DNA from: Leptospira adleri
GTDB lineage: Bacteria > Spirochaetota > Leptospiria > Leptospirales > Leptospiraceae
Length of the DNA stretch: 64,000 bases
Direction of reading: 5' to 3'
Assembly: GCF_002811985.1 (NCBI RefSeq)
Contig: NZ_NPDU01000016.1
Span: forward strand, 1-64,000
Part shown: piece by piece, positions 37,787 to 47,312 of the stretch
Position numbering within the stretch: the stretch's first letter is position 1
Layout of the letters: each line of letters begins with the position of its first letter
Notes under the pieces: generated by a model
Told to the model about the DNA's origin: nothing
Databases searched by the model: none
What the model saw: the letters and a program-made list of their open reading frames with translations, nothing else
Made by a program: the position numbers and the translations under genes

Positions 37787-37887
37787 TAAAGACTTTCATT
37801 TTCAAAATTCAATTTTTAGAATATAGAATCGGTTCCGTCTTTCCAACTCAAATCGGCGGCAAAATACTCACAACGGGGAAAAACAAT

Positions 37888-38310
37888 TTGTACGAAATCA
37901 GAGAAGTAAAACATATCGGCGTATCCATACGCGCTCCTTGGAAAGCGGTCTACGAATATCTTTCCGATCCTAGAAACTTTCCGCAATGGGCATCCGGACT
38001 CTGCAAATCCATCCTTCAGGAAAGCGAAGAAGAATGGATCATCGAAGCTCCGCAGGGAAAACTCAAGGCCGTCTTCACAAAGAAAAACGAATACGGAATC
38101 ATCGATCATACCGTGATCTTTCCTAGCGGAGAAAAAATTCATAATCCGATGCGGATTCTTCCCAACGCGTTCGGGAGCGAAGTTTTATTCTCCCTTTTTA
38201 AAACTCCGAAAATGGAAAACGCAAAATTCGAGGAAGACGCAAACTGGGTAATAAAAGATTTGAATGAATTGAAAAATCTAATGGAGAAAAAGTTCGGATC
38301 AAAATCGTAA
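37888..38310 (+). CDS. SRPBCC-fold (polyketide cyclase/START-like) protein
   Basis: 140 aa from the TTG at 37888, preceded by gggga at good spacing. A longer frame overlaps the ABC gene and is a shadow. The opening VKHIGVSIRAPWKAVYEYLS and DPRNFPQWASGLCKSI are typical of SRPBCC proteins, where residues near the first helix cap a hydrophobic ligand cavity. The ligand is unknown. The fold holds only about 140 residues, so this is full length. It is probably the last gene of the HDOD-ABC operon. Confidence 0.8.
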   Translation: MYEIREVKHIGVSIRAPWKAVYEYLSDPRNFPQWASGLCKSILQESEEEWIIEAPQGKLKAVFTKKNEYGIIDHTVIFPSGEKIHNPMRILPNAFGSEVLFSLFKTPKMENAKFEEDANWVIKDLNELKNLMEKKFGSKS

Positions 38311-38359
38311 ACTTTGATCGTTTAAGAATGGAGTAAAAAAAACTTTGTTCAAAAACAAA

Positions 38360-38379
38360 AAAGGCGCCTTCGCGCCTTT
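38360..38379 (-). terminator. terminator of the small exported-protein gene
   Basis: Stem aaaggcg (38360-38366) with cgccttt (38373-38379). Read on the minus strand it is followed by a T-rich run (tttgttttt), the form of a rho-independent terminator. Confidence 0.82.
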
Positions 38380-38410
38380 CTAAAATTGAAAAAATTGAAT
38401 CCTTTTCGAA

Positions 38411-38746
38411 TCAGAAGTTACCGAGAAGAGCTTGGTATCTTGCGTTTTCTCTTTCCAGCATCTGAGCTTGTTTGATGTATTTTTGGGATTGAGCGTTGCT
38501 TGCAAGAAACTTACCGCCTGTCGATCTTCTCGCGATTTCTCTCAATTCTTCCGCTCTCTGCGCTTTTTGATGAGCAACGGCTCTCAGATAATTTCCTACC
38601 GCAGTCTTCTGTTCTTTTGTAACCGCGCTTTCTACGATTGCTTTCTCCAAGAGTTGATCTTCCACGTCTTCCGATACGGCGAAAACGGAGCTTGCAGCCA
38701 GAAAGCCCAAAAGGGAAATTACAGAAATCATTTTGTTAGTGTTCAT
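38411..38746 (-). CDS. small exported helical protein
   Basis: 111 aa from the ATG at 38746, with gagg nine bases upstream. The signal peptide MISVISLLGFLAASSVFA is cut near VFA/VSED. The mature part (about 85 residues) is all helical and rich in Ala, Glu, Lys and Arg (QKAQRAEELREIARRSTGG), with no cysteine. It resembles small abundant periplasmic helical proteins by composition only. A clean terminator follows, so it is a single-gene unit. Confidence 0.8.
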   Translation of the reverse strand: MNTNKMISVISLLGFLAASSVFAVSEDVEDQLLEKAIVESAVTKEQKTAVGNYLRAVAHQKAQRAEELREIARRSTGGKFLASNAQSQKYIKQAQMLERENARYQALLGNF

Positions 38747-39515
38747 GATTGAAACCTCAAGTATTGTATTTGTTTTTGCTTTAGAATCCATCTTCAAAAA
38801 ATCGAATCGTTTTTAGGATGGCCTCTCAAGAACCAAATCGTCTTTGCTTCTCTATTACCAATACGACTCATGATTTAAAAAAAATAAATATTTTTTTTTA
38901 AAATTCCACTAATTTTATTTTCGTTCCGGTTATAGATTTTTGTTTTTAGAATATTCCATTTTTTGCATCTACAATAAGCACGATTCCTCGACCCGAAACA
39001 AACATTTCTGAAAATAAAGGCAGAGTTCCAATCAGAAAGAAGAATCGAATCAAATAAAGACGCTAACTTATTAAAATTTAAACGGGACATCCGTTTATGC
39101 GAGGCGGCCTTTGCTAAAAATTATACAAGGATACCAAGAGAACTCAAACAGAATTAGAAACTTTTAAAGTCTTCTTTTCTTTCTAGGAAGAAACTTTGAT
39201 TCTTTCGACAGAATCGAAGCTACGCAATCGATTGTAGAAAGAAACCGCAGCGCAGAACGCCCCTTCCCGCCCAAAAAGTAAGCAAAGAAAAAGCAAATGC
39301 GTATTTTGTGAGAATTTTTGGATTCTACTTTTTCGAACGTTCTCCAGATCGGGAAGAAATTGACGAGAAATTCAACGGAGATTCTAATCCGTTAGGATTA
39401 AAGATCGAAGGATTCGAAAATCAAAGACCCGAATCATTGGAAAGGAAACGGATTTCGTCTTTTCCGAATGTCGGATTAACAAAAAGAAGAACGGTTGAAA
39501 GCGGTAAGAAATCGA
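38747..39515. other. AT-rich intergenic region without a supported gene
   Basis: About 770 bases between the small exported-protein gene (its promoter is here) and the 3' end of topA. Long A/T runs at about 38870-38960. Several short reading frames occur on both strands but none has a ribosome site or protein-like composition. No repeat or RNA gene recognised. Confidence 0.5.
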
Positions 39516-41369
39516 TCAAAAAGAAGAATCGGCACGATCCGGAAGCTCATAGCTCACATACTCGCATTCCGGAAAACGACTGCATTGAAAGAATTCCTTC
39601 TTTTTTGAAGTTTTCTTTTTCTGAAGAGTTCCTTCCTTGCAAAGGGGACAGATACCCCAACCGGCTTCCTTTTTACTCTCTCTCAGATTCGCCCAACCCT
39701 TGCGGACGGAACCGGATGTATTCTTGCTGATTTCGATTTGTTTCCGAAGAGTTTCCCAAAGTCGGTTTAATATCTCGAAAGAATCGGATTCGTTTTGTTC
39801 TATCTTATCCAGATCCGATTCCAATTCCGCCGTGAACTTTTCCCGGAAAAGATCTCCAAAACTCGCCTGTAAAAAGAAATTTACCTTCTCACCCAAAGGA
39901 AACGGAAAGAAGAATTTTTTATCTTGATCGACGTATTTTCGTTTCAGCAAAGTTTCCGCGACTGTCGCATACGTAGAAGGTCGTCCGATTCCTTCCTTTT
40001 CGAGCTTGGCTACCAGAGAACCCTCCGAATAACGAGAAGGCGGCTCCGTTTGTTTCGTTTCCGCTTCCGTCTTATCGACTAAAACCGCGTCTCCTTTTCC
40101 CCAAACTGGGATCGGTTTGTCTGCGGATTCGTTTAGAATTTTAAAACCGGAAAAGGTGGTTTTTTTTGTCTCGAGTTTAAATATTTCTTCCGTTATAAAA
40201 ATAGAATATTCAGTTTTAATAAACTCTTCCGGAGGAAGAAGCGAGGCTACGGTTCGTTTCCAGATCAGTTCGTAAAGAGATGATTCCTCCTTGTTTAAAA
40301 TTTTTTTCGCGTCCTGAGGAGTAAAGTGGACGTTCGTGATTCGGATCGCTTCGTGCGCGTCTTGAATCCTCCGGCTCGGCTTCTTGGTCTTAACGGCCGA
40401 ATCCACAAATTCCTTCCCTAAATTGGAAAGGATCCAATTCCGCGCCTGCGAAACAAACTCCGGACTCAAACGTGTGGAATCGCTCCGCATATAAGTGATG
40501 AGACCTTCCCTTTTTCCGTTTCCAAGGTCGACCCCCTCGTACAATTTCTGCGCGATGCTCATCGTTTTTTTGGAAGAAAACTGAAACCTTCGGAACGCTT
40601 CCTGTTGCAGACTTGCGGTCTGAAACGGAGGCGGCGGAAAATTCTTCCCTTTGGATTCTTTTTTTTCTGCGATTTTTAAGTTTTTCTCTTTTTGAATTTT
40701 AGAAAGAATCGAATCCGCTTTTTCCTTGGAAAGAATCCGTTCCCCCACTCTTTGAAAAATCCCCTCCGCTCCCTTTTTATCCCTCAAATAAATTACAATA
40801 TTATAATATACTTCCGATTTAAAATTACGGATTTCCTCTTCCCTGTCGCAAATCCATTTTAGAGCGACGGACTGAACTCGCCCGGCCGAAAGTCCCGGAC
40901 CGATTTCCTTCCAGAGGACGGGACTGATAAAATATCCGATCAAACGATCTCCGATTCTTCTCGTTTTCTGGGCTTCCACAAGGGATTCTCGAATTTGGGT
41001 CGGATGTTCGATCGAGGAAAGGATTGAATTTTTAGTAATTTCGGAAAAACGAATCCGGAAGACGTTCGATTTTTTTTTGAGGCGATCCCGGATAAAGGCG
41101 CTGATAAATTCTCCTTCTCGATCCGGGTCCGTGGCTAGAAAAATCTTCTCGGAATCCTTGGCGGCCTTTACGATTTCGGAAACTACTTTTTTCTTTCCGG
41201 GGAGGATCGAGTATTCCGGTTCGAAACGATTCTTGAGATCGATTCCAAGAGTTGTCTTCGGAAGATCCGCGACATGCCCGAGCGTGGCGAGAATCTTATA
41301 TTCTTTTCCCAAATAACCGGAGATGGTTTTTGCTTTGGACGGAGATTCTACGATGAGAAGAAAGGACAC
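39516..41369 (-). CDS. topA: DNA topoisomerase I
   Basis: 617 aa from a GTG start. The TOPRIM domain opens [13 protein letters not shown] (Glu8) with the DPDREGE acidic cluster (Asp81, Asp83). The relaxation tyrosine is Tyr293 in [14 protein letters not shown]. One C-terminal zinc ribbon is present ([11 protein letters not shown] and QCSRFPEC). Type IA enzyme that relaxes negative supercoils by single-strand passage. It is shorter than the E. coli enzyme because it keeps a single zinc ribbon. It lies 13 bases downstream of the MpaB-like gene in the same direction. Confidence 0.96.
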   Translation of the reverse strand: MSFLLIVESPSKAKTISGYLGKEYKILATLGHVADLPKTTLGIDLKNRFEPEYSILPGKKKVVSEIVKAAKDSEKIFLATDPDREGEFISAFIRDRLKKKSNVFRIRFSEITKNSILSSIEHPTQIRESLVEAQKTRRIGDRLIGYFISPVLWKEIGPGLSAGRVQSVALKWICDREEEIRNFKSEVYYNIVIYLRDKKGAEGIFQRVGERILSKEKADSILSKIQKEKNLKIAEKKESKGKNFPPPPFQTASLQQEAFRRFQFSSKKTMSIAQKLYEGVDLGNGKREGLITYMRSDSTRLSPEFVSQARNWILSNLGKEFVDSAVKTKKPSRRIQDAHEAIRITNVHFTPQDAKKILNKEESSLYELIWKRTVASLLPPEEFIKTEYSIFITEEIFKLETKKTTFSGFKILNESADKPIPVWGKGDAVLVDKTEAETKQTEPPSRYSEGSLVAKLEKEGIGRPSTYATVAETLLKRKYVDQDKKFFFPFPLGEKVNFFLQASFGDLFREKFTAELESDLDKIEQNESDSFEILNRLWETLRKQIEISKNTSGSVRKGWANLRESKKEAGWGICPLCKEGTLQKKKTSKKKEFFQCSRFPECEYVSYELPDRADSSF

Positions 41370-41382
41370 GAAGTTTTAGATT

Positions 41383-42516
41383 CTAACTTGGTCCGAGGTT
41401 TTCAATCAAATATCCGTTTTGATACGTCGGGTTTTTCCGCTTCGTTACAAGAAACGGTTTTTTACGAGGAGGCCAGATCGTTCTCAAAACAAAGGCGCGG
41501 ATTTTAAAAACCGCGATCGTCAGAATTTCAATCCAGAGAATCGGTTTGGGAAATCCCATCGCGTCCCTCAACGGAGGTTCCATCAAACTGAAAAGACCGT
41601 GAAAGAGAATCGTTTGAATTCCGGGAATCCTCGGAATCCTTCCCGCAAGAATACGAAGGGTCGCCTGGCCAAGACGTTCGCTTTCCGGAATCCGTTTGAA
41701 ATTCTCCCTTTCAAATTTTCGATTCCATGTTTCAAACGTGTCGTAGTCGTCGGGAAGATCTTTGATTCCCATGAGCTTTCCGATGTTCTTCCACATGTAG
41801 AAGTTGGCGAGTCTTTCTTTTTCGGATCCTCTTCTCCATCCGAAACGAAGATTCCAACGAACTGGCTCGTAGATAAATGTGCTCAATGTATAAAGAAAGT
41901 CCTCGTTGGAAATCGGATATTTTTTGTGAATCTGGTTGAGCCTTCGAATCGCCGCCCTTCCGTTTTCGGACTCGGTTCCGTTTTCTAAAAACTCTCCCAA
42001 GAGAATCGCGGTATCGTCGTATCGTTTTTGTCCGAAGTTTTCGAATTGTTTGGTCTTGTCTAAAATTTTTGCGATCGAGGGAATCGCAAACGTTTTAAAG
42101 AATCCTAATGCTAAGGAGATTTCTATATCCCTCGGAAAATCGTAACTTCCGGAAAGAAAGGAGATCTTATGAAAGTCCTTCTCCGGATCCAATTTTTGAA
42201 TTTGATCGTATATCGCATATCGGTTCCACATACCCGCAATTTGCAGAATACGGCGCGTGATGCAAGAAATTTTATTTTCAATTCCTTTGACATAAAACCT
42301 TCCAAAAGAATATAAACGTTCGTTCACAACCGAATAGATTCTTCTCATTAAAGAATTTCTTTTTAATCCGAAATGAAATCCGTTCCCAAAGAGCTTCGCG
42401 GAATTGAAAGCATCTCTCAAGAGATCCTCGAACTCCGATTGCCCTTGAAATAAAAAATTTAACTTGAAACGAATGGAAAATTCGACCCGAAATTCCTCCG
42501 ATACGACCTTGATCAA
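41383..42516 (-). CDS. MpaB/DUF2236 (latex-clearing-like) family protein
   Basis: 377 aa from a TTG; the ATG at 42348 would give about 321 aa and removes a poorly conserved lead. The region RAAIRRLNQIHKKYPISNED, then FLYTLSTFIYEPVRWNLRFG and YMWKNIGKLMGI, fits the DUF2236 catalytic domain shared by MpaB and the rubber oxygenase Lcp, which are heme proteins. The conserved H-x3-Y region is plausible but I cannot verify heme ligands. It is the first gene before topA. A (AAG)7 tract lies 70-90 bases upstream of the TTG, on its promoter side. Confidence 0.72.
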   Translation of the reverse strand: MIKVVSEEFRVEFSIRFKLNFLFQGQSEFEDLLRDAFNSAKLFGNGFHFGLKRNSLMRRIYSVVNERLYSFGRFYVKGIENKISCITRRILQIAGMWNRYAIYDQIQKLDPEKDFHKISFLSGSYDFPRDIEISLALGFFKTFAIPSIAKILDKTKQFENFGQKRYDDTAILLGEFLENGTESENGRAAIRRLNQIHKKYPISNEDFLYTLSTFIYEPVRWNLRFGWRRGSEKERLANFYMWKNIGKLMGIKDLPDDYDTFETWNRKFERENFKRIPESERLGQATLRILAGRIPRIPGIQTILFHGLFSLMEPPLRDAMGFPKPILWIEILTIAVFKIRAFVLRTIWPPRKKPFLVTKRKNPTYQNGYLIENLGPS

Positions 42517-42584
42517 ATTTCAAAGCAAATCGGAAGGAAATACAAACATATATATCTTTTCAAAATTCTTATAATTAAATTGAT

Positions 42585-42608
42585 AAGAAGAAGAAGAAGA
42601 AGAAGAAA
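42585..42608. repeat. (AAG)7 microsatellite upstream of the MpaB-like gene
   Basis: Seven AAG units followed by an A-run at 42585-42608. It lies in the 226-base interval between cysK and the MpaB-like gene, upstream of the latter, where slippage could change promoter spacing. Confidence 0.75.
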
Positions 42609-42679
42609 ACGTTTTTCCGTCCGGATTTGATTTGTATCGTATTCGAAAATGATATTCCAAAAATGGAATCTGATATAAA

Positions 42680-42713
42680 AAAACCCCGGAACCGATTTCG
42701 GCTCCGGGGTTTT
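42680..42713 (-). terminator. terminator of cysK
   Basis: aaaaccccgga (42680-42690) pairs with tccggggtttt (42703-42713) around a 12-base loop that can pair further. On the minus strand the stem is followed by tttatatcag. It sits 29 bases after the cysK stop. Confidence 0.85.
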
Positions 42714-42742
42714 CCGATGGAGAAAATGTAGATCAAAAATTC

Positions 42743-43672
42743 TTATGCGTTTGAAGGCACCGGAAACAAACCTTCGATCGAAAGATATCTTTCTCCCGTA
42801 TCGTAAGAGAATGTAAGAACCTTTGAACCCTCCGGTATTTCCGGAAGTTTTTTTGCAACCGCTGCCAGAGAAGCTCCGGAAGAAACTCCGATAAAAAGCC
42901 CTTCCTCTTTTGCGGCTCTTTGTGCGAACTGAAAGGCTTCGTCCTTACTCACTTGGATCACTCCGTCCAAAAGATCCGTGTGGAGGTTTTTAGGAATGAA
43001 TCCGGCTCCAATCCCTTGGATCGGATGCGGTCCCGGTTTTCCTCCGGAGATCACCGGAGAAGCCTCGGGCTCCACGGCGAATACTTTCAATTTTGGAAAC
43101 TTTTGTTTTAGGACCTGAGCGACTCCCGTGATATGTCCTCCGGTTCCGACCCCGGTAATTACGAAATCCAATCCGTCCGGAAAGTCTTTTGCAATCTCTT
43201 GCGCGGTGGTTTCGACGTGAACTTTGATATTGGCTTCGTTTTCAAACTGCTGAGGCATCCAGGCTTTCGGATTTTCAGCGACGATCTGTTTTGCTTTTTC
43301 GATCGCGCCCGGCATTCCTTTTTCTCTCGGAGTGAGCTCGAACTCAGCTCCGTAAGCCGCCATGATTCTTCTTCTTTCGATGCTCATCGATTCCGGCATC
43401 ACCAAAAGAAGTTTATATCCCTTAACGGCTGCAACAAGTGCAAGCCCGATTCCCGTGTTTCCGGAAGTCGGTTCTACGATGATGCTGTCTTTCGTGAGCT
43501 TTCCCGATTTCTCCGCGTCTTCAATCATAGAAAGTGCGATACGATCTTTGATGGATCCGCCCGGGTTGGATCTTTCTAATTTTACATAGATTTCGCTCTT
43601 TGTGTTGTACAAGCGGTTGATTTTTACGTGGGGGGTGTTCCCAATCGTTTCTAAAATACTCTTAGCTTTCAT
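42743..43672 (-). CDS. cysK: cysteine synthase A
   Basis: 309 aa. The PLP lysine is Lys42 in NPGGSIKDR. The substrate loop is TSGNTG (69-74) and the phosphate-binding loop is [11 protein letters not shown]-terminal SSGAS is also present. It converts O-acetylserine and sulfide to cysteine in the cytoplasm. It has its own terminator and an AT-rich upstream region (about 43690-43760) with the promoter; a dispersed gtgtgag element lies at 43832. Confidence 0.97.
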   Translation of the reverse strand: MKAKSILETIGNTPHVKINRLYNTKSEIYVKLERSNPGGSIKDRIALSMIEDAEKSGKLTKDSIIVEPTSGNTGIGLALVAAVKGYKLLLVMPESMSIERRRIMAAYGAEFELTPREKGMPGAIEKAKQIVAENPKAWMPQQFENEANIKVHVETTAQEIAKDFPDGLDFVITGVGTGGHITGVAQVLKQKFPKLKVFAVEPEASPVISGGKPGPHPIQGIGAGFIPKNLHTDLLDGVIQVSKDEAFQFAQRAAKEEGLFIGVSSGASLAAVAKKLPEIPEGSKVLTFSYDTGERYLSIEGLFPVPSNA

Positions 43673-43700
43673 TTCTGTTTTCCTGCCTCTTCCAAGGGTT

Positions 43701-43750
<50 letters not shown>

Positions 43751-43831
43751 AGATTCAAGAAAAAAAATCCTTTCCACCGGATTCTTTCTACAAAAGGACG
43801 GGATTTTTACGGCTTTAGGATTTGGAGAAAA

Positions 43832-43845
43832 GTGTGAGTTCCTAC
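43832..43845. repeat. dispersed gtgtgagttcctac element
   Basis: A single copy of the array core (gtgtgagttcctac), between cysK and the GAPDH-like gene. Its flanks differ from the array body, so only the core is dispersed. Confidence 0.8.
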
Positions 43846-43860
43846 TTTTCCGGAGAAATC

Positions 43861-44931
43861 CTAGATTTCCTGGAGAACTACGCTTTGCAGAAAAGATTCC
43901 GCCGTCGGTCCGAATTCGATCTCCAACCCCCTAAAAACCGCGAAGATGGTCGATATGTGCACGTTCGAATCTCCGGGGGTCGCGGCGTAACCTCGGATTT
44001 CTTTTTCGAGAATTTCCAGGGAACCGAGAGGAATCACCGCGTGGGAAAATATTCTTCCATAGAGTCCGCGATCCCTTCCCGAAGAAAAGATGGAGTTCGT
44101 CGAAACGAGATTGGTTGTGGAAAGGTAAGGATCGTTCCGCAATCTTCTCAAGACGGTTTCCTTTTTTAGATTCTTCTTTAAACGAAAACGAAAACGGACG
44201 AGGTGCATATACGGAGAGTTGATCGTAACGGAAGAAGAAGTCACCGGAACTTTGATTCCGATTCTAGAATAGAGTTCGTTTAACAATCGGCTGTGGTGGG
44301 TTCCCCATTCCGCCTCGGGTTTTACGAGAAGCGGTCCCGTTACGTGAGGATCGTCCTTTGCCATGTCCGCGTCCCGGCGAATGACTAAAAAGTCGGCTTC
44401 TTCCAGGATCGATTCCAATTCTTTGGGAGATTCCTCCGTTAAGATACGAAGTGTTCCCGCAAGTGTGTGCGTGTTGCAGGTCGCGATGTGAATCATTTTC
44501 GGCAGATTCTTCCCCAAGGAATCTTTTGCGTCCGGATACATAAACTGCGGTCCGAATTTGTGTTCGCTTCCTTGTGCTATGAATATTTTAATATTAGAAT
44601 ATTCTGATGTTTGGTATTCGTTGATCCTCGAATCCGCGACTCCGGGCGGAGAACAGTCGCAAAGGACGACGGATTTGGAAAGCGCTTCTTCCTTTTTTAT
44701 ATAATCCGGAAAAAATTTAGAAACCTCGTTGTCGATCGTTTCTACGACTATGGCTCCCTTTTCCACAAGAGATAGAATCGCCGGGATTTCGGATTCTTTG
44801 AGTCGAAAGGGTTCGATGTAGACTTGGAATTGCTTTAGCTTCTCCTGAAGAATCAAAAGAAGAGAAGCGAGAGGCCAACCGATAACGCCGGTTCCTCGAA
44901 TGTAAACCCCGGAGGGAAGTTTTGAATTCAT
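43861..44931 (-). CDS. archaeal-type (type II) GAPDH homologue
   Basis: 356 aa. A Rossmann start ([16 protein letters not shown]), the nucleophile region [14 protein letters not shown] (like SCNTTGLxR of archaeal GAPDH), [20 protein letters not shown] and a GTHHSRLL motif at the catalytic histidine position, then [18 protein letters not shown]. These together fit the archaeal type II glyceraldehyde-3-phosphate dehydrogenase fold, which differs from the standard GapA. The canonical gap gene is also present in this window. The true substrate here may be another phosphorylated aldehyde. No operon partner is clear: a gamma-carbonic anhydrase gene lies upstream on the same strand. Confidence 0.75.
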   Translation of the reverse strand: MNSKLPSGVYIRGTGVIGWPLASLLLILQEKLKQFQVYIEPFRLKESEIPAILSLVEKGAIVVETIDNEVSKFFPDYIKKEEALSKSVVLCDCSPPGVADSRINEYQTSEYSNIKIFIAQGSEHKFGPQFMYPDAKDSLGKNLPKMIHIATCNTHTLAGTLRILTEESPKELESILEEADFLVIRRDADMAKDDPHVTGPLLVKPEAEWGTHHSRLLNELYSRIGIKVPVTSSSVTINSPYMHLVRFRFRLKKNLKKETVLRRLRNDPYLSTTNLVSTNSIFSSGRDRGLYGRIFSHAVIPLGSLEILEKEIRGYAATPGDSNVHISTIFAVFRGLEIEFGPTAESFLQSVVLQEI

Positions 44932-44961
44932 GAGAATTTCCTTTCCTTCGGGGACGGTTTT

Positions 44962-44975
44962 GTCGGAGGTACGAC
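44962..44975. repeat. gtcgg...cgac element, copy 1
   Basis: gtcggaggtacgac with gtcg/cgac arms. A second identical copy lies at 45105-45118 in the same interval, and similar ones occur at 63040 and 63175. Confidence 0.65.
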
Positions 44976-45063
44976 GGGAATTTTGAGTGAAAATTTTCCT
45001 TGAAAAAAGCGAGATTTCGTGTTAGAGGATTGCTCGTCTCTTTTTCCCCGCCAGCCCGCCTCC

Positions 45064-45080
45064 TCCACCCAATCAGGGTG
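45064..45080. other. GC-rich hairpin between the two gtcgg elements
   Basis: ccaccc (45064-45069) pairs with gggtgg (45075-45080) around aatca. A related hairpin lies at 63074-63095 next to the other gtcgg pair. Confidence 0.5.
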
Positions 45081-45104
45081 GGGCGCGCGGGTTTCACGGC
45101 GGAA

Positions 45105-45118
45105 CGTCGGAGGTACGA
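45105..45118. repeat. gtcgg...cgac element, copy 2
   Basis: Identical 14-base copy (gtcggaggtacgac) of the element at 44962. Both lie upstream of the GAPDH-like gene, whose promoter should be in this interval. Confidence 0.65.
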
Positions 45119-45182
45119 CAAATCTTCCTTGAAAGGCTTTTCTATTTTCAAAGGTTATCATTCCTTTTCCCTCTTTTTTCCC

Positions 45183-45725
45183 CTAACTCCGGGAATAGAA
45201 CGGATCTTGAAGATAGTTTTCTTTGTATTTGATATAATTGCCCGTGGTTCTTGTGATGATCTCTCTTTCTTTTTCCGTAATATCTCGGACGATTTTTCCG
45301 GGAGAGCCCATGACCAAAACTCCGGGAGGAATTTTTTTTCCGGGAGTAACCAGAGTTCCCGCTCCGATGAAGGCGAATTCCCCTACCTCTACGTCGTCCA
45401 TCAACGTTGCGCACATCCCGACGAAGGAATTGTCTTTCAATCTGCATCCGTGAATCGTCGCCCTATGTCCTATCGAAACGTTGTTTCCAATCTCAACCGG
45501 ATAGACGTCTCTCGCAACGTGAATCACAGTTAGGTCTTGGATGTTCACATTCTCCCCGATTCGAATGTAATTGACGTCTCCTCTCACCAAAGTCTGAAAC
45601 CAGATCGAAGAATTTTTTCCAATCACAACATCTCCGACCACCTGGGAACCCGGCGCCAAAAAAACGGATTCGTGGATTTTCGGTTTTTTTCCCATGTATT
45701 CTAGAATCTGATAGTTTGACTTCAT
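45183..45725 (-). CDS. gamma-class carbonic anhydrase-like hexapeptide protein
   Basis: 180 aa from the ATG at 45725, with a strong gaggggaa ribosome site; longer frames run into the divergent gene and are not credible. Left-handed beta-helix repeats: [49 protein letters not shown]. Three histidines are placed as zinc ligands ([17 protein letters not shown]). These match the gamma-CA/YrdA family. Enzyme activity is common in it but not certain. It is divergent from the signal peptidase homologue with 111 bases between starts. Confidence 0.88.
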   Translation of the reverse strand: MKSNYQILEYMGKKPKIHESVFLAPGSQVVGDVVIGKNSSIWFQTLVRGDVNYIRIGENVNIQDLTVIHVARDVYPVEIGNNVSIGHRATIHGCRLKDNSFVGMCATLMDDVEVGEFAFIGAGTLVTPGKKIPPGVLVMGSPGKIVRDITEKEREIITRTTGNYIKYKENYLQDPFYSRS

Positions 45726-45836
45726 CGACGTTCCCCTCTTCTTTCCCTTTCCAGAACTTTCCTCGGGAGTCTTCAAAACAAGTCTAAAAAAAAGATTTTC
45801 TTTTGACCCCAATCTTCGAAGGAAAAGAATGCACGC

Positions 45837-46397
45837 ATGAGCCGCAGTTCTTCCAATCAGGAAAAAGAAAGAAGAGAAAAAATAAAGTCCCTCCTCAAAC
45901 AAGCCGGGATCGGACTTCTTTCTGGGGCGGCGATCGCATTCCTCATTCGATTCTTCTTTGTCTTTCCTTTTGTTTTGGAGAATCGGGACATGCTTCCGGG
46001 ACATTCTCCGGGAACTCGAATTTATTTTTCCCGTTTTGTAGATCGTTCCAATCTCTACCTCGGAGACTTGGTCCTTGTAAGACATCCTACGCAGGAAGGA
46101 AAAGTTCTCTTTTTAAGGATCGCAGGAAAACCCGGTGAAACGGTTCAGATGAAGAATAAAATTCTTCTCCGAAACAACAATCCGGAAGAAAACCTGGGAT
46201 CCGGAGCCGGTTATACCCTTCAATTTGAGGACAAACGGGGCCCCTTCCCCGCAAGTTTTTCTCTTCGAGACAACGGAGAACCGCTCATTCTCAAGGACAG
46301 GGATTACTTTCTTCTCTGCGACAACCGAGATTCTTGCTCGGATTCTCGGGACTTCGGACCGGCTCCGATCGAAAGTATCATCGGAAAAGCCCTCTAA
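45837..46397 (+). CDS. signal peptidase I homologue lacking the catalytic Ser-Lys dyad
   Basis: 186 aa. It has the S26 fold: an N-terminal membrane helix (about 22-48), then box B, C, D and E regions, ending [20 protein letters not shown] (box E) and IGKAL. Box B reads NRDMLPGH where active enzymes have SMxPT, so the nucleophile Ser is Asp. Box D reads [11 protein letters not shown] where YIKRVVGLPGD is usual, so the general-base Lys is Leu. The reading frame is intact and the structural motifs are kept, so this looks like a retained non-catalytic paralogue, not decay. A role as a binding or regulatory subunit is possible. It is divergent from the gamma-CA gene. Confidence 0.85.
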   Translation: MSRSSSNQEKERREKIKSLLKQAGIGLLSGAAIAFLIRFFFVFPFVLENRDMLPGHSPGTRIYFSRFVDRSNLYLGDLVLVRHPTQEGKVLFLRIAGKPGETVQMKNKILLRNNNPEENLGSGAGYTLQFEDKRGPFPASFSLRDNGEPLILKDRDYFLLCDNRDSCSDSRDFGPAPIESIIGKAL

Positions 46398-46471
46398 AAT
46401 AAAGAATGGGCCCAGCCCTTTGTTTCCGATGCTTTCCCGATTTAAAGAGCCTTTCCCCAAAACCTGGAAGC

Positions 46472-46485
46472 GTAGGAACTCACAC
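46472..46485. repeat. dispersed gtaggaactcacac element
   Basis: The array core in the opposite orientation (gtaggaactcacac). Confidence 0.8.
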
Positions 46486-46544
46486 ATTTTTGGACGACAA
46501 AAGAACGATCCGACGTTCGAAAATCAATCTACGGGACGTAATTC

Positions 46545-46558
46545 GTAGGAACTCATAC
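46545..46558. repeat. dispersed gtaggaactcatac element (variant)
   Basis: A one-base variant (gtaggaactcatac) 73 bases from the previous copy, matching the unit length of the tandem array at 34008. Confidence 0.7.
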
Positions 46559-46911
46559 GATAGATTAGAATTTTTTAAAATGGCATTCTTTCGTCTTTCG
46601 AGCTTTTGAAAAAAGCGCAAACATTCCAAAGACAAAGAGGAATGGATTTCCTTTTAAACGCGCGTCCTCTTTCGAAAATTTGAAAATCAATTCGCTCGCG
46701 TCTTCCATCGTTCGCAAGGCGCCGCTCCGGATTGAAATTTCGTTTCCGTCTTTCATCTTTCGTAAGAAGATATCGCTCTTCCCGGATTGAATTCCGAATC
46801 CTTTTTTCTAAATCGAACGTTTTCGTTTTCAAAAAAGAAAAACTTTCCGAACCGGTATTTCTTTTTAGAAGGCCCAAACCCATATTTCCTTTTTCAGAAA
46901 GATCAGGCTGC

Positions 46912-46948
46912 AAGAACCTGTCCGGTTTTGGAATAGGTTCAGGTTCTT
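46912..46948. other. inverted repeat aagaacctg
   Basis: aagaacctg (46912-46920) and caggttctt (46940-46948), perfect 9-base arms, 19-base spacer. It could be a hairpin or a protein-binding site; no T-run follows. Confidence 0.4.
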
Positions 46949-47312
46949 ATCTGGATTTCCAAAAAAAGAAAAACAATTCCCTCCTAAATTTCCAAAATTC
47001 GATTTTACTCGAATGGAATCGATTGGGCTTTCAGGTCCTCTTTTCGTTTTTTGGACGGGATCGAATTGATAAAGACCAAGAATTAAAAAAGGAAGAATCG
47101 GTTTCAAAAACTTTAAATTCTAATGTAGAAATTTTGAATGTATTTTCGGTCGATTTTATAAAATTTCGCTTGGGAAATTTTTTATTTTTATTTTTTCGTC
47201 CTTCTTTGCGAAAGAATTCTTACTTTCTCTCGAATTGTGTGTTGCTTTCTTTTTCGTTCTATGTAAAATTCTGGAGCGAATCAGATCGTATTTCCTTCTC
47301 TTATCCTAACAA

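Larger units (their letters stand above)
46398..47312. other. intergenic region with two dispersed elements
   Basis: About 915 bases with no supported gene; the frames seen have shadow-like composition and no ribosome sites. It contains two inverted copies of the gtaggaactcacac element (46472 and 46545) and a 9-base inverted repeat at 46912-46948. The 3' end should carry the promoter of the PAS kinase. Confidence 0.55.

Noticed and set aside
39308..39730. 140-codon plus-strand frame
   Set aside because: Mostly antisense to the topA 3' end, no ribosome site, low-complexity charged sequence.
45726..46085. 120-residue extension of the gamma-CA protein
   Set aside because: It is antisense to the signal peptidase homologue; the ATG at 45725 has a gaggggaa site and gives the family length.
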